Shown piece after piece: positions 1-10,307 of a stretch of 64,000 nucleotides of DNA (within the stretch, counting starts at the first letter, position 1; every line of letters starts with the position of its first letter). The stretch comes from an uncultured Lachnospiraceae bacterium. Lineage in GTDB: Bacteria > Bacillota > Clostridia > Lachnospirales > Lachnospiraceae. The position numbers were made by a program, and so were the translations under genes. Below the pieces are notes generated by a model. That model did not search any database and had not been told where the DNA came from. It saw only the letters and a program-made list of their open reading frames with translations. The stretch lies in assembly GCA_902780405.1 (NCBI GenBank), contig CACZFI010000003.1, positions 284,585 to 348,584 of the forward strand. The letters are read 5' to 3'.

Positions 1-1959
1 GTCGCCCTCCTTCAGGGTGATAGCAGCAAGTCCCGACTTTCTTACATTTGCATACTCCATGATCTTGGTCTTCTTGACCATACCCTTCTTGGTACACATG
101 AAGATGTAACGGCCTTCGTGGTACTCTCTGATGGGAATCACGGCCGTGATCTGCTCATCCGGCTGCAGCTGTAAGAGGTTCACGATTGCGGTACCTCTCG
201 CTGTTCTTCCGGACTCGGGGATCTCGTAGGCCTTCAGTCTGTAGCAGCGTCCCTGGTTGGTGAAGAACATGATATAGTGATGCGTCGTCGTCATGAAGAT
301 GTCCTCGATGAAGTCATCCTCGATGGTCTGCATACCCTTGATGCCCTTACCGCCACGGTTCTGGCTCTTGAAGTTGTTGATGGTCATACGCTTCACATAA
401 CCGAGTTTGGTCATGGCGATCACGATGTTCTCCTTCGGGATCAGATCCTCCACGGTGATATCGTCGTCGATATCGATACCGATGGATGTTCTTCTCTCAT
501 CGCCGAACTTGGCTGCGATGATCATGATTTCTTCCTTGATCACGCCGAGAAGCTTCTTCTCGTCGGCAAGGATTGCACGCAGCTCTGCGATACGTGCCAT
601 CAACTCCTGATACTCGTTCTCGAGACGGTCTCTTTCCAAACCGGTGAGTGCACGGAGACGCATGTCGACGATGGCCTGCGCCTGTACATCCGTAAGACCG
701 AACTCCTGCATGAGGCCGAGCTTGGCATCCGCTACGGACTTGGATCCTCTGATGATCTCGATCACGCGGTCAATATTGTCTAACGCGATCAACAATCCCT
801 CTAAGATATGTGCTCGTTCCTCTGCTTTATTTAATTCAAACTTGGTTCTTCTTGTAACAACCTCTTCCTGATGCTTCAGGTAGTATCCGAGCATCTCGGC
901 GAGATTTAAGATTCTCGGCTGCTGATCGACTAACGCAAGCATGATCACGCCGAAGGTATCCTGCATCTGGGTGTGCTTGTAGAGCTGGTTCATGATGATG
1001 TTGGCATTCACATCCTTACGCAGCTCGATGACTACGCGCATACCCTCTCTGGAGGACTCGTCACGAAGCGCCGTGATACCGTCGATCTTCTTCTCTTTTA
1101 CGAGTTCTGCGATCTTGGCGATCAGATTTGCCTTGTTCACCATGTAGGGAAGCTCGGTCACAACGATACGCTGCTTGCCGCCCGACATAGGCTCGATCTC
1201 CGATACGGCACGAACCTTGATCTTGCCGCGTCCGGTTCTGTATGCTTCGTTGATGCCGGAAGTTCCGAGGATCTGTGCGCCCGTAGGGAAATCCGGTCCT
1301 TTTACGATCTCCATCAGTTCTTCGATGGAAGTCTCTCTGTCTTCATTCACACGATTGTCAATGATCTTCACAACCGCATCGATCACCTCGCGCAGATTGT
1401 GAGGCGGGATGTTGGTAGCCATACCAACCGCGATACCGGTGGTACCGTTTACGAGGAGGTTGGGGTAACGGCTGGGAAGAACCACAGGCTCGCTCTCCGT
1501 CTCATCGAAGTTCGGTACAAAATCCACCGTATCCTTGTTCATGTCGGCAACCATCTCCATGGAAATCTTGGAGAGTCTTGCCTCTGTGTATCGCATAGCT
1601 GCCGCGGAGTCACCGTCCACGGAACCGAAGTTTCCGTGACCGTCCACCAGCGTATATCTTGTATTCCAATCCTGGGCCAGCTTTACTAAGGCCTCGTAAA
1701 TGGAACTGTCACCGTGGGGATGGTACTTACCCATCGTATCACCGACGATACGGGCACATTTTCTGTGCGGCTTATCGGGTGTATTTGAAAGTTCTACCAT
1801 GGAGTGGAGGATACGACGCTGCACCGGCTTCAAACCGTCTCTGACATCCGGCAGTGCACGGGCGGCGATAACGCTCATGGCATAGTCTATATATGATTCC
1901 TCCATCGTCTTTTTAAGGTCGACTTCATGGATTTTGTCAAAGATATTACTATCGTCCAT
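1..1959 (-). CDS. gyrA: DNA gyrase subunit A (C-terminal part outside window)
   Basis: Breakage-reunion subunit of DNA gyrase, the ATP-dependent type II topoisomerase that introduces negative supercoils; works as GyrA2GyrB2 in the cytoplasm. The first 653 codons are present and the frame runs open off the left edge, so the C-terminal DNA-wrapping domain is incomplete. The N-terminus is ordinary GyrA. The quinolone-resistance loop reads [11 protein letters not shown] (Ser and Glu at the two usual resistance positions, the susceptible Firmicutes form), and the catalytic tyrosine is Y124 in RYTEARLSK. The ATG at 1959 follows a GGGAGGT ribosome site and lies 12 bases after the gyrB stop, so it is the last visible gene of the dnaA operon. 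Confidence 0.98.
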   Translation of the reverse strand, partial: MDDSNIFDKIHEVDLKKTMEESYIDYAMSVIAARALPDVRDGLKPVQRRILHSMVELSNTPDKPHRKCARIVGDTMGKYHPHGDSSIYEALVKLAQDWNTRYTLVDGHGNFGSVDGDSAAAMRYTEARLSKISMEMVADMNKDTVDFVPNFDETESEPVVLPSRYPNLLVNGTTGIAVGMATNIPPHNLREVIDAVVKIIDNRVNEDRETSIEELMEIVKGPDFPTGAQILGTSGINEAYRTGRGKIKVRAVSEIEPMSGGKQRIVVTELPYMVNKANLIAKIAELVKEKKIDGITALRDESSREGMRVVIELRKDVNANIIMNQLYKHTQMQDTFGVIMLALVDQQPRILNLAEMLGYYLKHQEEVVTRRTKFELNKAEERAHILEGLLIALDNIDRVIEIIRGSKSVADAKLGLMQEFGLTDVQAQAIVDMRLRALTGLERDRLENEYQELMARIAELRAILADEKKLLGVIKEEIMIIAAKFGDERRTSIGIDIDDDITVEDLIPKENIVIAMTKLGYVKRMTINNFKSQNRGGKGIKGMQTIEDDFIEDIFMTTTHHYIMFFTNQGRCYRLKAYEIPESGRTARGTAIVNLLQLQPDEQITAVIPIREYHEGRYIFMCTKKGMVKKTKIMEYANVRKSGLAAITLKEGD

Positions 1960-1971
1960 TTTCTACCTCCC

Positions 1972-3894
1972 TTAGATATCCAGGTTCTTAACGAATTTTG
2001 CGTTCTGCTCGATGAACTCACGTCTCGGCTCGACTCTCTCGCCCATCAGAGTATCGAAGGTCATATCAAGCTCGGATTCGCTTTCCTCATCGATGGATAC
2101 GCGAAGCAAAACTCTCTTCTCGGGATCCATGGTGGTATCCCACAACTGCTCGGCATCCATCTCTCCAAGACCCTTGTAACGCTGGATCTTGTTGTTCTGA
2201 TCTCTGCCGACTTCCTCTATGATCTTGGCAAGCTCATCATCGCTGTAGGCATACCAGATCTTCTTGTTCTTCTCAAGCTTGTAAAGAGGGGGCTGTGCAA
2301 GGTACACATGTCCCTGACGGATGAGCTCCGGCATAAAGCGGAAGAAGAAGGTGAGCATCAACGTTGCGATATGCGCACCGTCGACGTCGGCATCCGTCAT
2401 GATAATGATCTTGTCATAGCGAAGCTTCTCGATGTTGAAGTTATCCTTGATGCCGGTACCGAAAGCCGTGATCATCGCCTGGATCTCTTTGTTGCCTAAA
2501 ATCTTGTCGATTCTGGCTTTCTCGACATTCAGGATCTTACCGCGGAGGGGCAGGATTGCCTGGGTTGCACGGGAGCGCGCCGTCTTGGCGGAACCACCCG
2601 CGGAATCACCCTCTACGATATAGATCTCGCAGTTCTTCGGATCCGTATCCGAACAATCCGCAAGCTTACCGGGAAGTGCCATATTGCTCTCAAGGGTGGA
2701 CTTTCTTGCCACATCCCTTGCTTTTCTCGCTGCCATTCTTGCACGCTGTGCCACTACCGCCTTGCCGACGATAGCCTTCGCTACCTGGGGATTCTGCTCC
2801 AGGAAGTAGGTGAGTTTCTCGGATACAAGGCTTTCCACTGCGGTTCTTGCCTCTGCATTTCCGAGTTTCTGCTTCGTCTGTCCCTCAAACTGCGGCTCGG
2901 GGATCTTGATGGAAACGATTGCTGTAAGTCCCTCACGAAGATCGTCTCCGGAGAGATTCTCCTCCTTCTCGCGAAGCAGTTTGTTGGAACGCGCGTAGTC
3001 GTTGAAAATCTTGGTGATGGCAGACTTAAATCCCGTCAAATGCATACCGCCTTCCGGGGTATTGATGTTGTTAACGAAGCTTAAGGTTGCCTCATTGTAG
3101 GAGTCGTTGTGCTGCATAGCGACTTCCACATAAATATCATCCTTCATACCCTCACAATAGATGACCTTATCATACAGGACATTCTTGTGACGATTGATGT
3201 ATTTTACAAATTCGTTGATACCGCCCTCGTAGTGGAATTCCTCTCTCTTTAATTCTTCGGATCTCTTATCCTCAAGGCAGATACGAAGTCCCTTGGTAAG
3301 AAATGCCATCTCACGGAGTCTTCTTCGGAGGACATCATAATCAAAAATGACGTCATCAAAGATCGTATCATCCGGCATAAATGTAACCTTGGTGCCGGTG
3401 TGTTCGGACTTGCCGACCTCTTTTAACTTGTATACGACATGTCCTCTCTCGTAGCGCTGTCTGTATACCTTTCCGTCACGGGAGATTTCAACCTCCAGCC
3501 AGTTGGAAAGTGCGTTTACAACGGAGGCGCCTACGCCGTGAAGTCCGCCGGATACCTTATATCCTCCACCGCCGAACTTACCGCCGGCATGCAGAATCGT
3601 GAAGACAACCTCTACCGCAGGAATGCCTGCTTTTTCGTGTATTCCTGTGGGAATACCACGTCCGTTATCGATAACCGTTATGGAATTATCTCCGTTGATG
3701 TATACCTCGATGTGGTCGCAGAATCCGGCAAGTGCCTCATCCACGGCGTTGTCCACGATCTCGTAAACCAGGTGATGAAGGCCTCTTGTCGAAGTACTTC
3801 CGATGTACATACCGGGTCTCTTTCTGACAGCCTCCAAACCTTCCAAAATTTGGATCTGATCTGCTCCGTAATCCTGAACTGTGTTTTCGGACAT
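1972..3894 (-). CDS. gyrB: DNA gyrase subunit B
   Basis: ATPase subunit of gyrase, 640 aa, the usual size for Firmicutes. The N-terminal GHKL ATPase shows [20 protein letters not shown] and the lid glycines [15 protein letters not shown]. The transducer follows, then the Toprim domain with EGDSAGGSA and the metal-binding DADVDGAHI, and the C-terminus ends with the conserved [17 protein letters not shown]. It sits between recF (12-base gap) and gyrA in the leftward replication operon, the order seen in Bacillus. GyrB with GyrA relieves positive supercoils ahead of forks leaving the adjacent origin. Nothing unusual was seen. Confidence 0.99.
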   Translation of the reverse strand: MSENTVQDYGADQIQILEGLEAVRKRPGMYIGSTSTRGLHHLVYEIVDNAVDEALAGFCDHIEVYINGDNSITVIDNGRGIPTGIHEKAGIPAVEVVFTILHAGGKFGGGGYKVSGGLHGVGASVVNALSNWLEVEISRDGKVYRQRYERGHVVYKLKEVGKSEHTGTKVTFMPDDTIFDDVIFDYDVLRRRLREMAFLTKGLRICLEDKRSEELKREEFHYEGGINEFVKYINRHKNVLYDKVIYCEGMKDDIYVEVAMQHNDSYNEATLSFVNNINTPEGGMHLTGFKSAITKIFNDYARSNKLLREKEENLSGDDLREGLTAIVSIKIPEPQFEGQTKQKLGNAEARTAVESLVSEKLTYFLEQNPQVAKAIVGKAVVAQRARMAARKARDVARKSTLESNMALPGKLADCSDTDPKNCEIYIVEGDSAGGSAKTARSRATQAILPLRGKILNVEKARIDKILGNKEIQAMITAFGTGIKDNFNIEKLRYDKIIIMTDADVDGAHIATLMLTFFFRFMPELIRQGHVYLAQPPLYKLEKNKKIWYAYSDDELAKIIEEVGRDQNNKIQRYKGLGEMDAEQLWDTTMDPEKRVLLRVSIDEESESELDMTFDTLMGERVEPRREFIEQNAKFVKNLDI

Positions 3895-3906
3895 ATTTCC
3901 TCCTAA

Positions 3907-5001
3907 CTAGAACAATGCGTTTTCTATGTCTATTGTTCCGGAACGTACTCTGTAGATACGATCTACAGACAGACGCTCCTTGATAAAATCATCATACCCT
4001 GTACAGGTAATGATTGTCTGCGTATCTTTGATGGATGCAAGAAGTGCATCCCTTCTTCCCGCGTCAAGCTCGGACATCACATCGTCAAGCAGCAGTACCG
4101 GCTCCTCGTCGATGGTCCTTCTTACCAGCTCGATCTCGGCAAGTTTCAGGGATAAAGCCACGGTTCTTTGCTGTCCCTGTGATCCGTATTTTTTGACATC
4201 CATATCATCAATGACAAATTCCATATCGTCCCTATGCGGTCCGATCTGTGTAGTCTGATAACGGATATCCGAATCTCTTTTCTCATCAAGCTCTGTTTCG
4301 TAAGTGTCTGGATCCGCGCTTTTTACATAGCGTACTTTGAGATTTTCCTTACCTTCCGTGAGTTTTCCGTGAATATCCGGAAGGATTTCGTTGAGCAGCG
4401 AGATGAATTTTTCTCTTTCTTTGATCACCTTTTTGCCGTATTCCGTAAGCTGCATATCCCATACGGGCAGGGTGTCAAGCTGCTTGCTGTTATATGAAAT
4501 CTGCTTCAGCAGATTGTTTCGCTGATATAAAACTTTGTTGTATCCCGAAAGATCACTGTAGTAGATCCTGCTTAACTGACACAGTTCCATATCCATGAAT
4601 CTGCGTCGGTCCGAAGGACCGTTCTTGATGATGGAAAGATCCTCGGGTGAAAACAGGATAATGTGCATGAGTCCGAAGAGATCCGCACTTTTCCTAAGGG
4701 GTACCATATCCACGGCAATCCCCTTGCTCTTTTGTTTTCTAAGATGCATATCAATGCGATGGGAGATATCGTTTCGCACGATCTGTCCCCTGATATGACC
4801 TTCATCCTCACCGAAGGAGATGATCTCCTTATCGTGATTGCCCCTGTGAGACTTGGTTGTGGCAAGCATGTAAATTGCCTCTAAGACATTGGTCTTTCCC
4901 TGGGCATTGTCTCCGTAGAGGATGTTGATACCCTTTGAAAAACCGATCTCCGCCGTCTCATAATTTCTGAAGTGGTTGAGTGCCAGATTCTCTATGTACA
5001 T
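3907..5001 (-). CDS. recF: DNA replication and repair protein RecF
   Basis: 364-aa SMC-like ATPase that with RecO and RecR loads RecA at single-strand gaps. Visible motifs are the Walker A GDNAQGKTNVLEAIY near residue 30, the ABC signature GSQGQQRTVALSLKLAEIE and Walker B PVLLLDDVMSELD in the C-terminal third. Length is typical. The start at 5001 lies two bases after the stop of the S4-domain gene, indicating translational coupling in the dnaN-rlbA-recF-gyrB order conserved in Firmicutes. The C-terminus (RSGTIDIENALF) is followed by gyrB after 12 bases. Confidence 0.98.
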   Translation of the reverse strand: MYIENLALNHFRNYETAEIGFSKGINILYGDNAQGKTNVLEAIYMLATTKSHRGNHDKEIISFGEDEGHIRGQIVRNDISHRIDMHLRKQKSKGIAVDMVPLRKSADLFGLMHIILFSPEDLSIIKNGPSDRRRFMDMELCQLSRIYYSDLSGYNKVLYQRNNLLKQISYNSKQLDTLPVWDMQLTEYGKKVIKEREKFISLLNEILPDIHGKLTEGKENLKVRYVKSADPDTYETELDEKRDSDIRYQTTQIGPHRDDMEFVIDDMDVKKYGSQGQQRTVALSLKLAEIELVRRTIDEEPVLLLDDVMSELDAGRRDALLASIKDTQTIITCTGYDDFIKERLSVDRIYRVRSGTIDIENALF

Positions 5002-5003
5002 AC

Positions 5004-5219
5004 CTATCTCTGGATGCTGATTTTATCATCGTCGAATTCAACTTCGTCGCCGTCGTAGAGTTTTCTTCCTCTTCTGGTTTCAATCTCTCCGTTCACCACC
5101 ACAAGTCCCTGTGTGATGACATCCTTGGCATCGACGCCGCTGTCTACAAGACCTGTTGCCTTTAAGGCCTGGCCCAGCTTGATGAATTCTTCGCCTTCTC
5201 TGATCTTTAAAATATGCAT
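5004..5219 (-). CDS. rlbA: S4-domain RNA-binding protein (YaaA/RlbA family)
   Basis: Small 71-aa protein that is essentially one S4 RNA-binding domain: GQALKATGLVDSGVDAKDVI, then GLVVVNGEIETRRGRKLYDGDEV with the basic RRGRK loop. The family lies between dnaN and recF in most Firmicutes and is linked by position to replication, although the fold suggests a ribosome or RNA role; its molecular function is not settled. Start at 5219, nine bases after the dnaN stop. Family assignment is firm, function is open. Confidence 0.93.
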   Translation of the reverse strand: MHILKIREGEEFIKLGQALKATGLVDSGVDAKDVITQGLVVVNGEIETRRGRKLYDGDEVEFDDDKISIQR

Positions 5220-5228
5220 AGACTTTTC

Positions 5229-6344
5229 CTAATATGCTCCCGCGTTGATATTCACCGGAGATACCACATATACATACTTTCCTTCGTCATCCTTGATGAT
5301 ACAGGGTGACTTGGAATCCTTCATGTAAAGTTTGATCTCCTCATCTTCGATGACACGCATGATGTCCATTAAGAAATGAGGATTAAATCCGATAATGATC
5401 TCTTTGCCCTGCTTGGCAATCTCTAATTCTTCATTCATGGATCCCATCATGGTATCACACTTCAAGTACATGGTGTTGTCATCCTTGGCTGACATGATAA
5501 TGGGCTTCTTGTCAGACTCCTTGATCAGAAGAGACGCTCTGTCGATACAGTCAAGCAGCTCTTTGTTGCGGCAGGTGATCACTGTTTCGTGTGTGATGTT
5601 GAACATCTGCGCAATATTGAAATAATCTCCTTCGATCAGTCTGCTGACTACCAGTGTATTCTCAAACTCGAAGAGAATGTGTCTGTCCGTGAAGTAGATC
5701 ACTACCTGATCGTCCACGCCTCCGCTGATGATCTTCGAAAGATCCGTCAGAGTCTTTCCGGGCACGATCGCCTTGATTTCCTCCGTGCTGTCGTTGATCT
5801 TGACATTGCGAAGGGAAATTCTGAATCCGTCCAATGATATGACAGTAAGCATGCCGTCCTTCACCTGGAAGAGTTCACCTGTCATCATACGGTTGTTTTC
5901 ATTGTCCGAAATTGAGAAGATGGTCTCTCTGATAATCTCTCTTAAAGTAAACTGTGATACCGTGATGCTCTTTTCTTTTTCAATTTCGGGAAGCTCCGTG
6001 AAATCATCACCGGATCTGGAGGCGATGGTGAACTTCGACTTCTCGCAGCGAATGATGGTCTTGTAATCGGATGTGGTCTCGATGTAGATCTCGCTGTCCG
6101 GCATCTTTCTTACAATATCCATAAAGATCTTGGCTTCGATCGCGATACGACCCATCTCGATGACTTCACCCTCTAAGACGGTTTCAATACCGAGCTCTAA
6201 GTCGTTGGCAACAAGCTTGATGCTGTCTGCATAGACCTCTATCATGATACATTCCAAAATCGGCATGTTGGTTTTGGATGATACTGCTTTTGATGCAATG
6301 CTTAATGCTGACTGAAGATTGGATTTCAGACACTTGATCTTCAT
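5229..6344 (-). CDS. dnaN: DNA polymerase III beta subunit (sliding clamp)
   Basis: 371-aa ring-forming processivity clamp that tethers DNA polymerase III to DNA and recruits clamp-binding partners. The start MKIKCLKSNLQSALSIASKAV and the three-repeat clamp architecture are typical, and length matches the family (about 370). The ATG at 6344 has a strong GAAAGGAG ribosome site. It is separated from dnaA by 159 bases that contain a consensus DnaA box (6419-6427), so a promoter responsive to DnaA may lie there as well as read-through from dnaA. The C-terminus ends NAGAY. Confidence 0.98.
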   Translation of the reverse strand: MKIKCLKSNLQSALSIASKAVSSKTNMPILECIMIEVYADSIKLVANDLELGIETVLEGEVIEMGRIAIEAKIFMDIVRKMPDSEIYIETTSDYKTIIRCEKSKFTIASRSGDDFTELPEIEKEKSITVSQFTLREIIRETIFSISDNENNRMMTGELFQVKDGMLTVISLDGFRISLRNVKINDSTEEIKAIVPGKTLTDLSKIISGGVDDQVVIYFTDRHILFEFENTLVVSRLIEGDYFNIAQMFNITHETVITCRNKELLDCIDRASLLIKESDKKPIIMSAKDDNTMYLKCDTMMGSMNEELEIAKQGKEIIIGFNPHFLMDIMRVIEDEEIKLYMKDSKSPCIIKDDEGKYVYVVSPVNINAGAY

Positions 6345-6418
6345 GGAGTTCTCCTTTCGCGCACAGAGCTTTTAAATAATAAATATATCAGTAGTTATAG
6401 TAGTAGGGGCTGTGGATT

Positions 6419-6427
6419 TGTGAATAA
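6419..6427 (-). promoter_or_regulatory. DnaA box between dnaA and dnaN
   Basis: Exact match to the consensus TTATNCACA (TTATTCACA on the minus strand). A weaker partial box (tgtggattt) lies just upstream at about 6411. It is in the 159-base dnaA-dnaN gap, where some bipartite origins carry DnaA boxes, and could serve autoregulation. Confidence 0.65.
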
Positions 6428-6503
6428 GTGGTCCAAAGCCTTGATTTACCTGACATTCTAATTGGTTAAACTTTTGTGGTAAGTCCAAAAAGTTATGTTC
6501 AAA

Positions 6504-7880
6504 TTATGTGGAAGGTTTGAGTTTCTTCATCAGAGTATCGATGTAATTTGCAAAGGAAGGATCTTCCTTCATCATGGATTCAATCTTCTCGATACCGCTT
6601 ATGACAGTTGCATGATTTCTTCCGCCTAAGATATCTCCCGTCGCCTGAAGGCCGAGAGAGGTATTCTTTCGAATGGCGTACATGGCAATCTGTCTGGCTG
6701 TGGCAATTTCCTGGCTTCTCTTACTGGAACGAATATTGTCCGCAGAAATGTGTGTGTAATCGGAAACGATGTCCACAATATGATCCGGATTGTTGACAAT
6801 CATGTTGTCCTTGTTGACAACGTCTTTTAAGGCAGTGATCGCCATATCCAGTGTGATCTCATCTCCGGTAAGAGAAAAGACACGCAGTCTGTTTAAAGCT
6901 CCCTCAAGTTCACGGACATTGTTGGTGACATTTTCCGCAATGTAGTTGAAGACTTCTTCGGGAATATTGGTCAGGTGATCAAGTTCCGCCTTATTGTGGA
7001 GAATCGCCATACGGGTTTCATAATCCGGCTCATGAATATCAATGGGAACGCCGCACTCAAATCTGGACTTGATACGCTCATCTAAGGATTTTAATTCCTT
7101 GGGAGGACGGTCCGAAGACAGGATGATCTGTTTGTTATTGTTGTAAAGATCATTGAACGTATTGAAGAATTCTGTCTGAGTACTTTCCTTATTAATAAGA
7201 GACTGCACATCATCAATCAAAAGAACGTCAACTTTTCTGTATTTATCACGAAAAACGTTGGTTGTATGATTCTTGATGGCGTCGATGATCTCGATGATAA
7301 ATGTTTCGGCAGGTACGTAAAGCACATTGGTGTTCTCGTTCTTCTGAAGAATGTAATGTGCAATTGACTGCATGAGATGCGTCTTGCCGAGTCCGGAGTT
7401 ACCGTAGAGAAACAGGGGATTGAAGTTGTCCTGTCCGGGAAGATCCGCAACCGCAAGGCAGGTAGCATGTGCATGACGGTTACTGTCACCGACGATAAAT
7501 GTATCGAAGGTATATCTCGGATTCAGGTTACTTCTGCTGACTGCTTCCTTGTAGGCATCCGAAGATTCTTTCTTCTGAGAGGTAGAACTTTCGGTCATGC
7601 CGGCGTATGCTTTTTTTTCGTTGATCTCAATTTGGATGGTACTGTCATTCAAAGTCTCACGAATCGAGGACAGTAAAAAAAAGTCAAATTCTTTACGTTT
7701 AATGAATTTGACACCATTTTCACCATATTGTTCGTCAACATAGAAGTAAACGGTGTTATCTCTGACCTCATAGATTTTGAGAGTTCTGATCCACGTATCG
7801 ATTAAGATATTGGAGATGTCGTATTCAGTTTCGAGAAGAGAGAGAATGTCGTCCCATTTGCTCTCAATCAGCTCTTTCAT
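6504..7880 (-). CDS. dnaA: Chromosomal replication initiator DnaA
   Basis: AAA+ initiator that binds DnaA boxes and opens oriC. 458 aa from the ATG at 7880. That start is preferred because AAGGTGG lies eight bases upstream; a longer in-frame start at 7916 has no ribosome site. Domain I is at the N-terminus (KELIESKWDDILSLL), followed by a short variable linker. The AAA+ domain has Walker A GNSGLGKTHLM and Walker B VDVLLIDDVQSL. Domain IV carries the DnaA signature GGRNHATVISGIEKIE near the C-terminus. First gene of the leftward operon; its promoter (7922-7950) abuts oriC. Confidence 0.98.
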   Translation of the reverse strand: MKELIESKWDDILSLLETEYDISNILIDTWIRTLKIYEVRDNTVYFYVDEQYGENGVKFIKRKEFDFFLLSSIRETLNDSTIQIEINEKKAYAGMTESSTSQKKESSDAYKEAVSRSNLNPRYTFDTFIVGDSNRHAHATCLAVADLPGQDNFNPLFLYGNSGLGKTHLMQSIAHYILQKNENTNVLYVPAETFIIEIIDAIKNHTTNVFRDKYRKVDVLLIDDVQSLINKESTQTEFFNTFNDLYNNNKQIILSSDRPPKELKSLDERIKSRFECGVPIDIHEPDYETRMAILHNKAELDHLTNIPEEVFNYIAENVTNNVRELEGALNRLRVFSLTGDEITLDMAITALKDVVNKDNMIVNNPDHIVDIVSDYTHISADNIRSSKRSQEIATARQIAMYAIRKNTSLGLQATGDILGGRNHATVISGIEKIESMMKEDPSFANYIDTLMKKLKPST

Positions 7881-7921
7881 CTGTATTTCCACCTTAAAAT
7901 ACTTATAAACATACATAAAAT

Positions 7922-7950
7922 AATATACTACAAATAAGCGTTTTTTTCAA
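7922..7950 (-). promoter_or_regulatory. Predicted dnaA promoter
   Basis: On the minus strand, TTGAAA (7950-7945), a 17-base spacer, then TATATT (7927-7922), about 40 bases upstream of the dnaA start. Good sigma-A match by eye; no experimental support. Confidence 0.6.
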
Positions 7951-8165
7951 ACAAAAACCTGCCGTAAAACGAAATATAGAAATTATGTTAAGTAAAAAAA
8001 CTTTTATTAACAAAATAATGGGGCTAAAAAAACACCATTTTCCAACAATTTGTGAATAAATCAACAAAAATAGGGTAGTTATCGACAGGTTAATAACAAT
8101 TTGTGGATAACATTATGTAAAGTATTTACTGTAAACGCCTAAAAATGTTGATAACTATATAATAA
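7928..8165. other. Chromosomal origin of replication (oriC)
   Basis: AT-rich stretch between divergent dnaA and rpmH, the canonical origin position. Consensus DnaA boxes are on the minus strand at 8051-8059 (TTATTCACA) and 8102-8110 (TTATCCACA). Near-boxes are at 8079-8087 (TTATCGACA, plus) and 8146-8154 (TTATCAACA, minus). The A/T tracts at about 7950-8040 next to the boxes are the likely unwinding element. Genes to the left run leftward and those immediately to the right run rightward, consistent with bidirectional forks leaving here. Confidence 0.88.
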
Positions 8166-8180
8166 GAAGAAAAGAATTGC

Positions 8181-8209
8181 TTGACGGAAGCAGTGTTTTT
8201 CAATATAAT
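8181..8209 (+). promoter_or_regulatory. Predicted rpmH promoter
   Basis: TTGACG (8181-8186), a 17-base spacer and a perfect TATAAT (8204-8209), 75 bases before the rpmH start. It probably drives rpmH and the genes after it. Confidence 0.8.
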
Positions 8210-8283
8210 AACTAATTGTCGTGGGTCTGCATGATTTAAGGATCCGCAGCGAAAAATGATTCGAAGAAAGGAGGACTTCCATT

Positions 8284-8418
8284 ATGAAGATGACATTTCA
8301 GCCCAAGAAGAGACAGCGTTCTAAGGTGCACGGTTTCAGAAAGAGAATGAGCACTGCAAACGGAAGAAAGGTTTTGGCCGCAAGACGTGCGAAGGGAAGA
8401 AAGAGCTTATCAGCGTAG
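8284..8418 (+). CDS. rpmH: 50S ribosomal protein L34
   Basis: 44-aa, very basic protein of the large ribosomal subunit. It begins [18 protein letters not shown] and contains the family hallmark [19 protein letters not shown]. Start ATG at 8284 follows AAAGGAGG (8267-8274). First gene to the right of oriC and paired with rnpA, as in nearly all bacteria. Confidence 0.97.
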   Translation: MKMTFQPKKRQRSKVHGFRKRMSTANGRKVLAARRAKGRKSLSA

Positions 8419-8466
8419 GTCACAGGTTATGTGACCTTTTCTTTTTCAACTTAAGTGGAGAGTCAT

Positions 8467-8811
8467 ATGCGACACATTCAAACACTTAAAAACGGCAGGG
8501 AGTTTGGCAGGGTTTACACCCACAGAGAATCGTATGCCAATCATTACTTAGTGATGTACATAAGTGCCAACAACTTATCGTACAGTAGAATCGGAATCTC
8601 TGTCAGTAAAAAAGTTGGAAACAGTGTGGTCAGACACCGGGTTACACGACTGGTAAGAGAAAGCTACAGATTGCATAAGGATGAAGTAAAGGACGGTTAC
8701 GATATTGTGATTGTTGGCCGTTCTGCTGCAAAAGATACGAAGTATCAGCAGATTGAAAAAGCATTTTTGGACCTTTTGAAACGGCACCATCTGAAGAAGG
8801 AAAAAGAGTGA
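8467..8811 (+). CDS. rnpA: Ribonuclease P protein component
   Basis: 114-aa basic protein that with the catalytic RNA matures tRNA 5' ends. It shows the RNR-type signature [22 protein letters not shown] 8467 is chosen because GGAG lies six bases upstream; an in-frame GTG at 8455 overlaps that ribosome site and is less likely. It follows rpmH by 48 bases, and its stop overlaps the yidD start by one base (TGATG), so the two are coupled. Confidence 0.95.
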   Translation: MRHIQTLKNGREFGRVYTHRESYANHYLVMYISANNLSYSRIGISVSKKVGNSVVRHRVTRLVRESYRLHKDEVKDGYDIVIVGRSAAKDTKYQQIEKAFLDLLKRHHLKKEKE

Positions 8812-9023
8812 TGAAAAAAGTATGTATCAAGATGATCAGATTCTATCAAAAGTATCTGTCACCTCTTAAAAGACATCCCTCATGCAAATACGTACCGACC
8901 TGCTCCCAGTATGCCATCGAAGCATACGAGAAGTACGGGTTCTTTAAGGGTACGGCTCTTTCCGTGTGGAGAATACTTCGGTGTAATCCTTTCTCAAAGG
9001 GAGGATATGACCCTGTACCCTAA
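8811..9023 (+). CDS. yidD: Membrane protein insertion efficiency factor YidD
   Basis: 70-aa YidD family protein ([19 protein letters not shown], then the conserved [14 protein letters not shown] and [12 protein letters not shown]). It assists YidC-dependent membrane insertion through an amphipathic N-terminal helix and three conserved cysteines (C26, C32, C59 region). It overlaps rnpA by one base and precedes yidC by 12 bases, the standard rnpA-yidD-yidC order. Confidence 0.95.
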   Translation: MKKVCIKMIRFYQKYLSPLKRHPSCKYVPTCSQYAIEAYEKYGFFKGTALSVWRILRCNPFSKGGYDPVP

Positions 9024-9035
9024 TGGAGGAGACGA

Positions 9036-10307
9036 ATGTTATTAACGAAACAAGGCGGAATTATAGTAAAGCCTCTTTCAACACTGTTCGGTTGGATCTT
9101 CGACTTTATTTATAATCTGATGGATCGCGTCGGTGTCGTAAACATCGGTTTCACAATCATCCTGTTTACGATCCTCGTCCGTATAGCGATCTTTCCTCTC
9201 ATGATCAAGCAGAACAAATCTACGAAGATCATGAATTACATCCAGCCGGAGATCACCAAGGTTACAAAGAAGTACAAAGGCAAGCGTGATCAGGAATCCC
9301 TGCTTGCGCAGCAAAGAGAGACAAAGGCGATACAGGATAAGTACGGCGTCAGCCTTTCATCGGGCTGTCTTACCGGACTCATTCAGTTGCCCATCTTCAT
9401 GGCAACTTATCGTATCATACAAAACATTCCCGCGTACGTAACCAAGATTTATAATCTGTATGACAGGGTTGCAACCGTGATCTATACAGATGACAGCGCA
9501 GGAAAAGCGTTCCAGACATTTTACGACGCACACAAGGGTGAGTCGGTTTTCAGAGGTGTGGGCTTTGATCTTGCAAACAAGAACACCATCATCGATGTTC
9601 TCGCAAAATTCTCAAGCAGCACCTGGGACAGCTTCACGCAGGCAATCAGCGGAAATCAACAGCTGGTTCAGGCAGTAAATGAAACGGTTCCGAAGATCAA
9701 CGACAGATACGATTTCTTCGGCATCAACCTGACAACCGTTCCCGGATTTGCACTTACGACGGCACTGCTGATACCGATCGCTTCTTTGATCTTCCAGTTC
9801 CTGAGTATGCATGCAACACCTCAGCAGACGAACAACGCAGATCCCACACAGCAGGCAACCATGAAATCCATGAAGATGATGATGAACATCATGCCGCTGT
9901 TTTCCTTTTTTATCTGCGTGAGCGTACCTGCAGGTCTCGGTCTGTACTGGGCCGTAGGTTCCCTGGTAAGCTTCCTTTCATCTATTGCGATCAATGCTTA
10001 CTTCAAGAAGGCCGATATGGACAAGATTCTTGAGAAGAGCAAGGAAAAAGCAGAAAAGAAGCGTGCAAAGAGAAAAAATCCGGAAAAGAAATCATTTATG
10101 GAACGCATGCAGGAAGCGGCATACGGACCCTCTGAGGAGGAGAATCCCAAGAAGGTACACAAGGATGCTGCGGTTGCAAGTTTGAAGAATTACACTTCCA
10201 ATACCATGAAGAAGCAGGAAGAGGGCGTGACCTACAGAGCAGGCAGCCTTGCTGCAAGAGCCAATGCCCTTCAGAAGTTTAACGGAAGTGACGGAGGAGA
10301 CAAGTAA
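9036..10307 (+). CDS. yidC: Membrane protein insertase YidC
   Basis: 423-aa Oxa1/YidC insertase that integrates membrane proteins with or without Sec. The conserved groove arginine is R49 in FTILVRIAIFPLMIKQN, followed by the cytoplasmic hairpin (about residues 60-105). The remaining membrane helices lie between about 110 and 315, and the C-terminal tail (about 330-423) is long and lysine-rich, as in Gram-positive forms that contact ribosomes. There is no N-terminal lipobox cysteine, unlike Bacillus SpoIIIJ. An extended external segment (about 145-215) separates the first and second core regions. The stop overlaps the khpB start by one base. Confidence 0.95.
   Translation: MLLTKQGGIIVKPLSTLFGWIFDFIYNLMDRVGVVNIGFTIILFTILVRIAIFPLMIKQNKSTKIMNYIQPEITKVTKKYKGKRDQESLLAQQRETKAIQDKYGVSLSSGCLTGLIQLPIFMATYRIIQNIPAYVTKIYNLYDRVATVIYTDDSAGKAFQTFYDAHKGESVFRGVGFDLANKNTIIDVLAKFSSSTWDSFTQAISGNQQLVQAVNETVPKINDRYDFFGINLTTVPGFALTTALLIPIASLIFQFLSMHATPQQTNNADPTQQATMKSMKMMMNIMPLFSFFICVSVPAGLGLYWAVGSLVSFLSSIAINAYFKKADMDKILEKSKEKAEKKRAKRKNPEKKSFMERMQEAAYGPSEEENPKKVHKDAAVASLKNYTSNTMKKQEEGVTYRAGSLAARANALQKFNGSDGGDK

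Noticed and set aside
8455..8466. GTG 8455 as rnpA start
   Set aside because: It lies on the ribosome site serving ATG 8467 and has none of its own.
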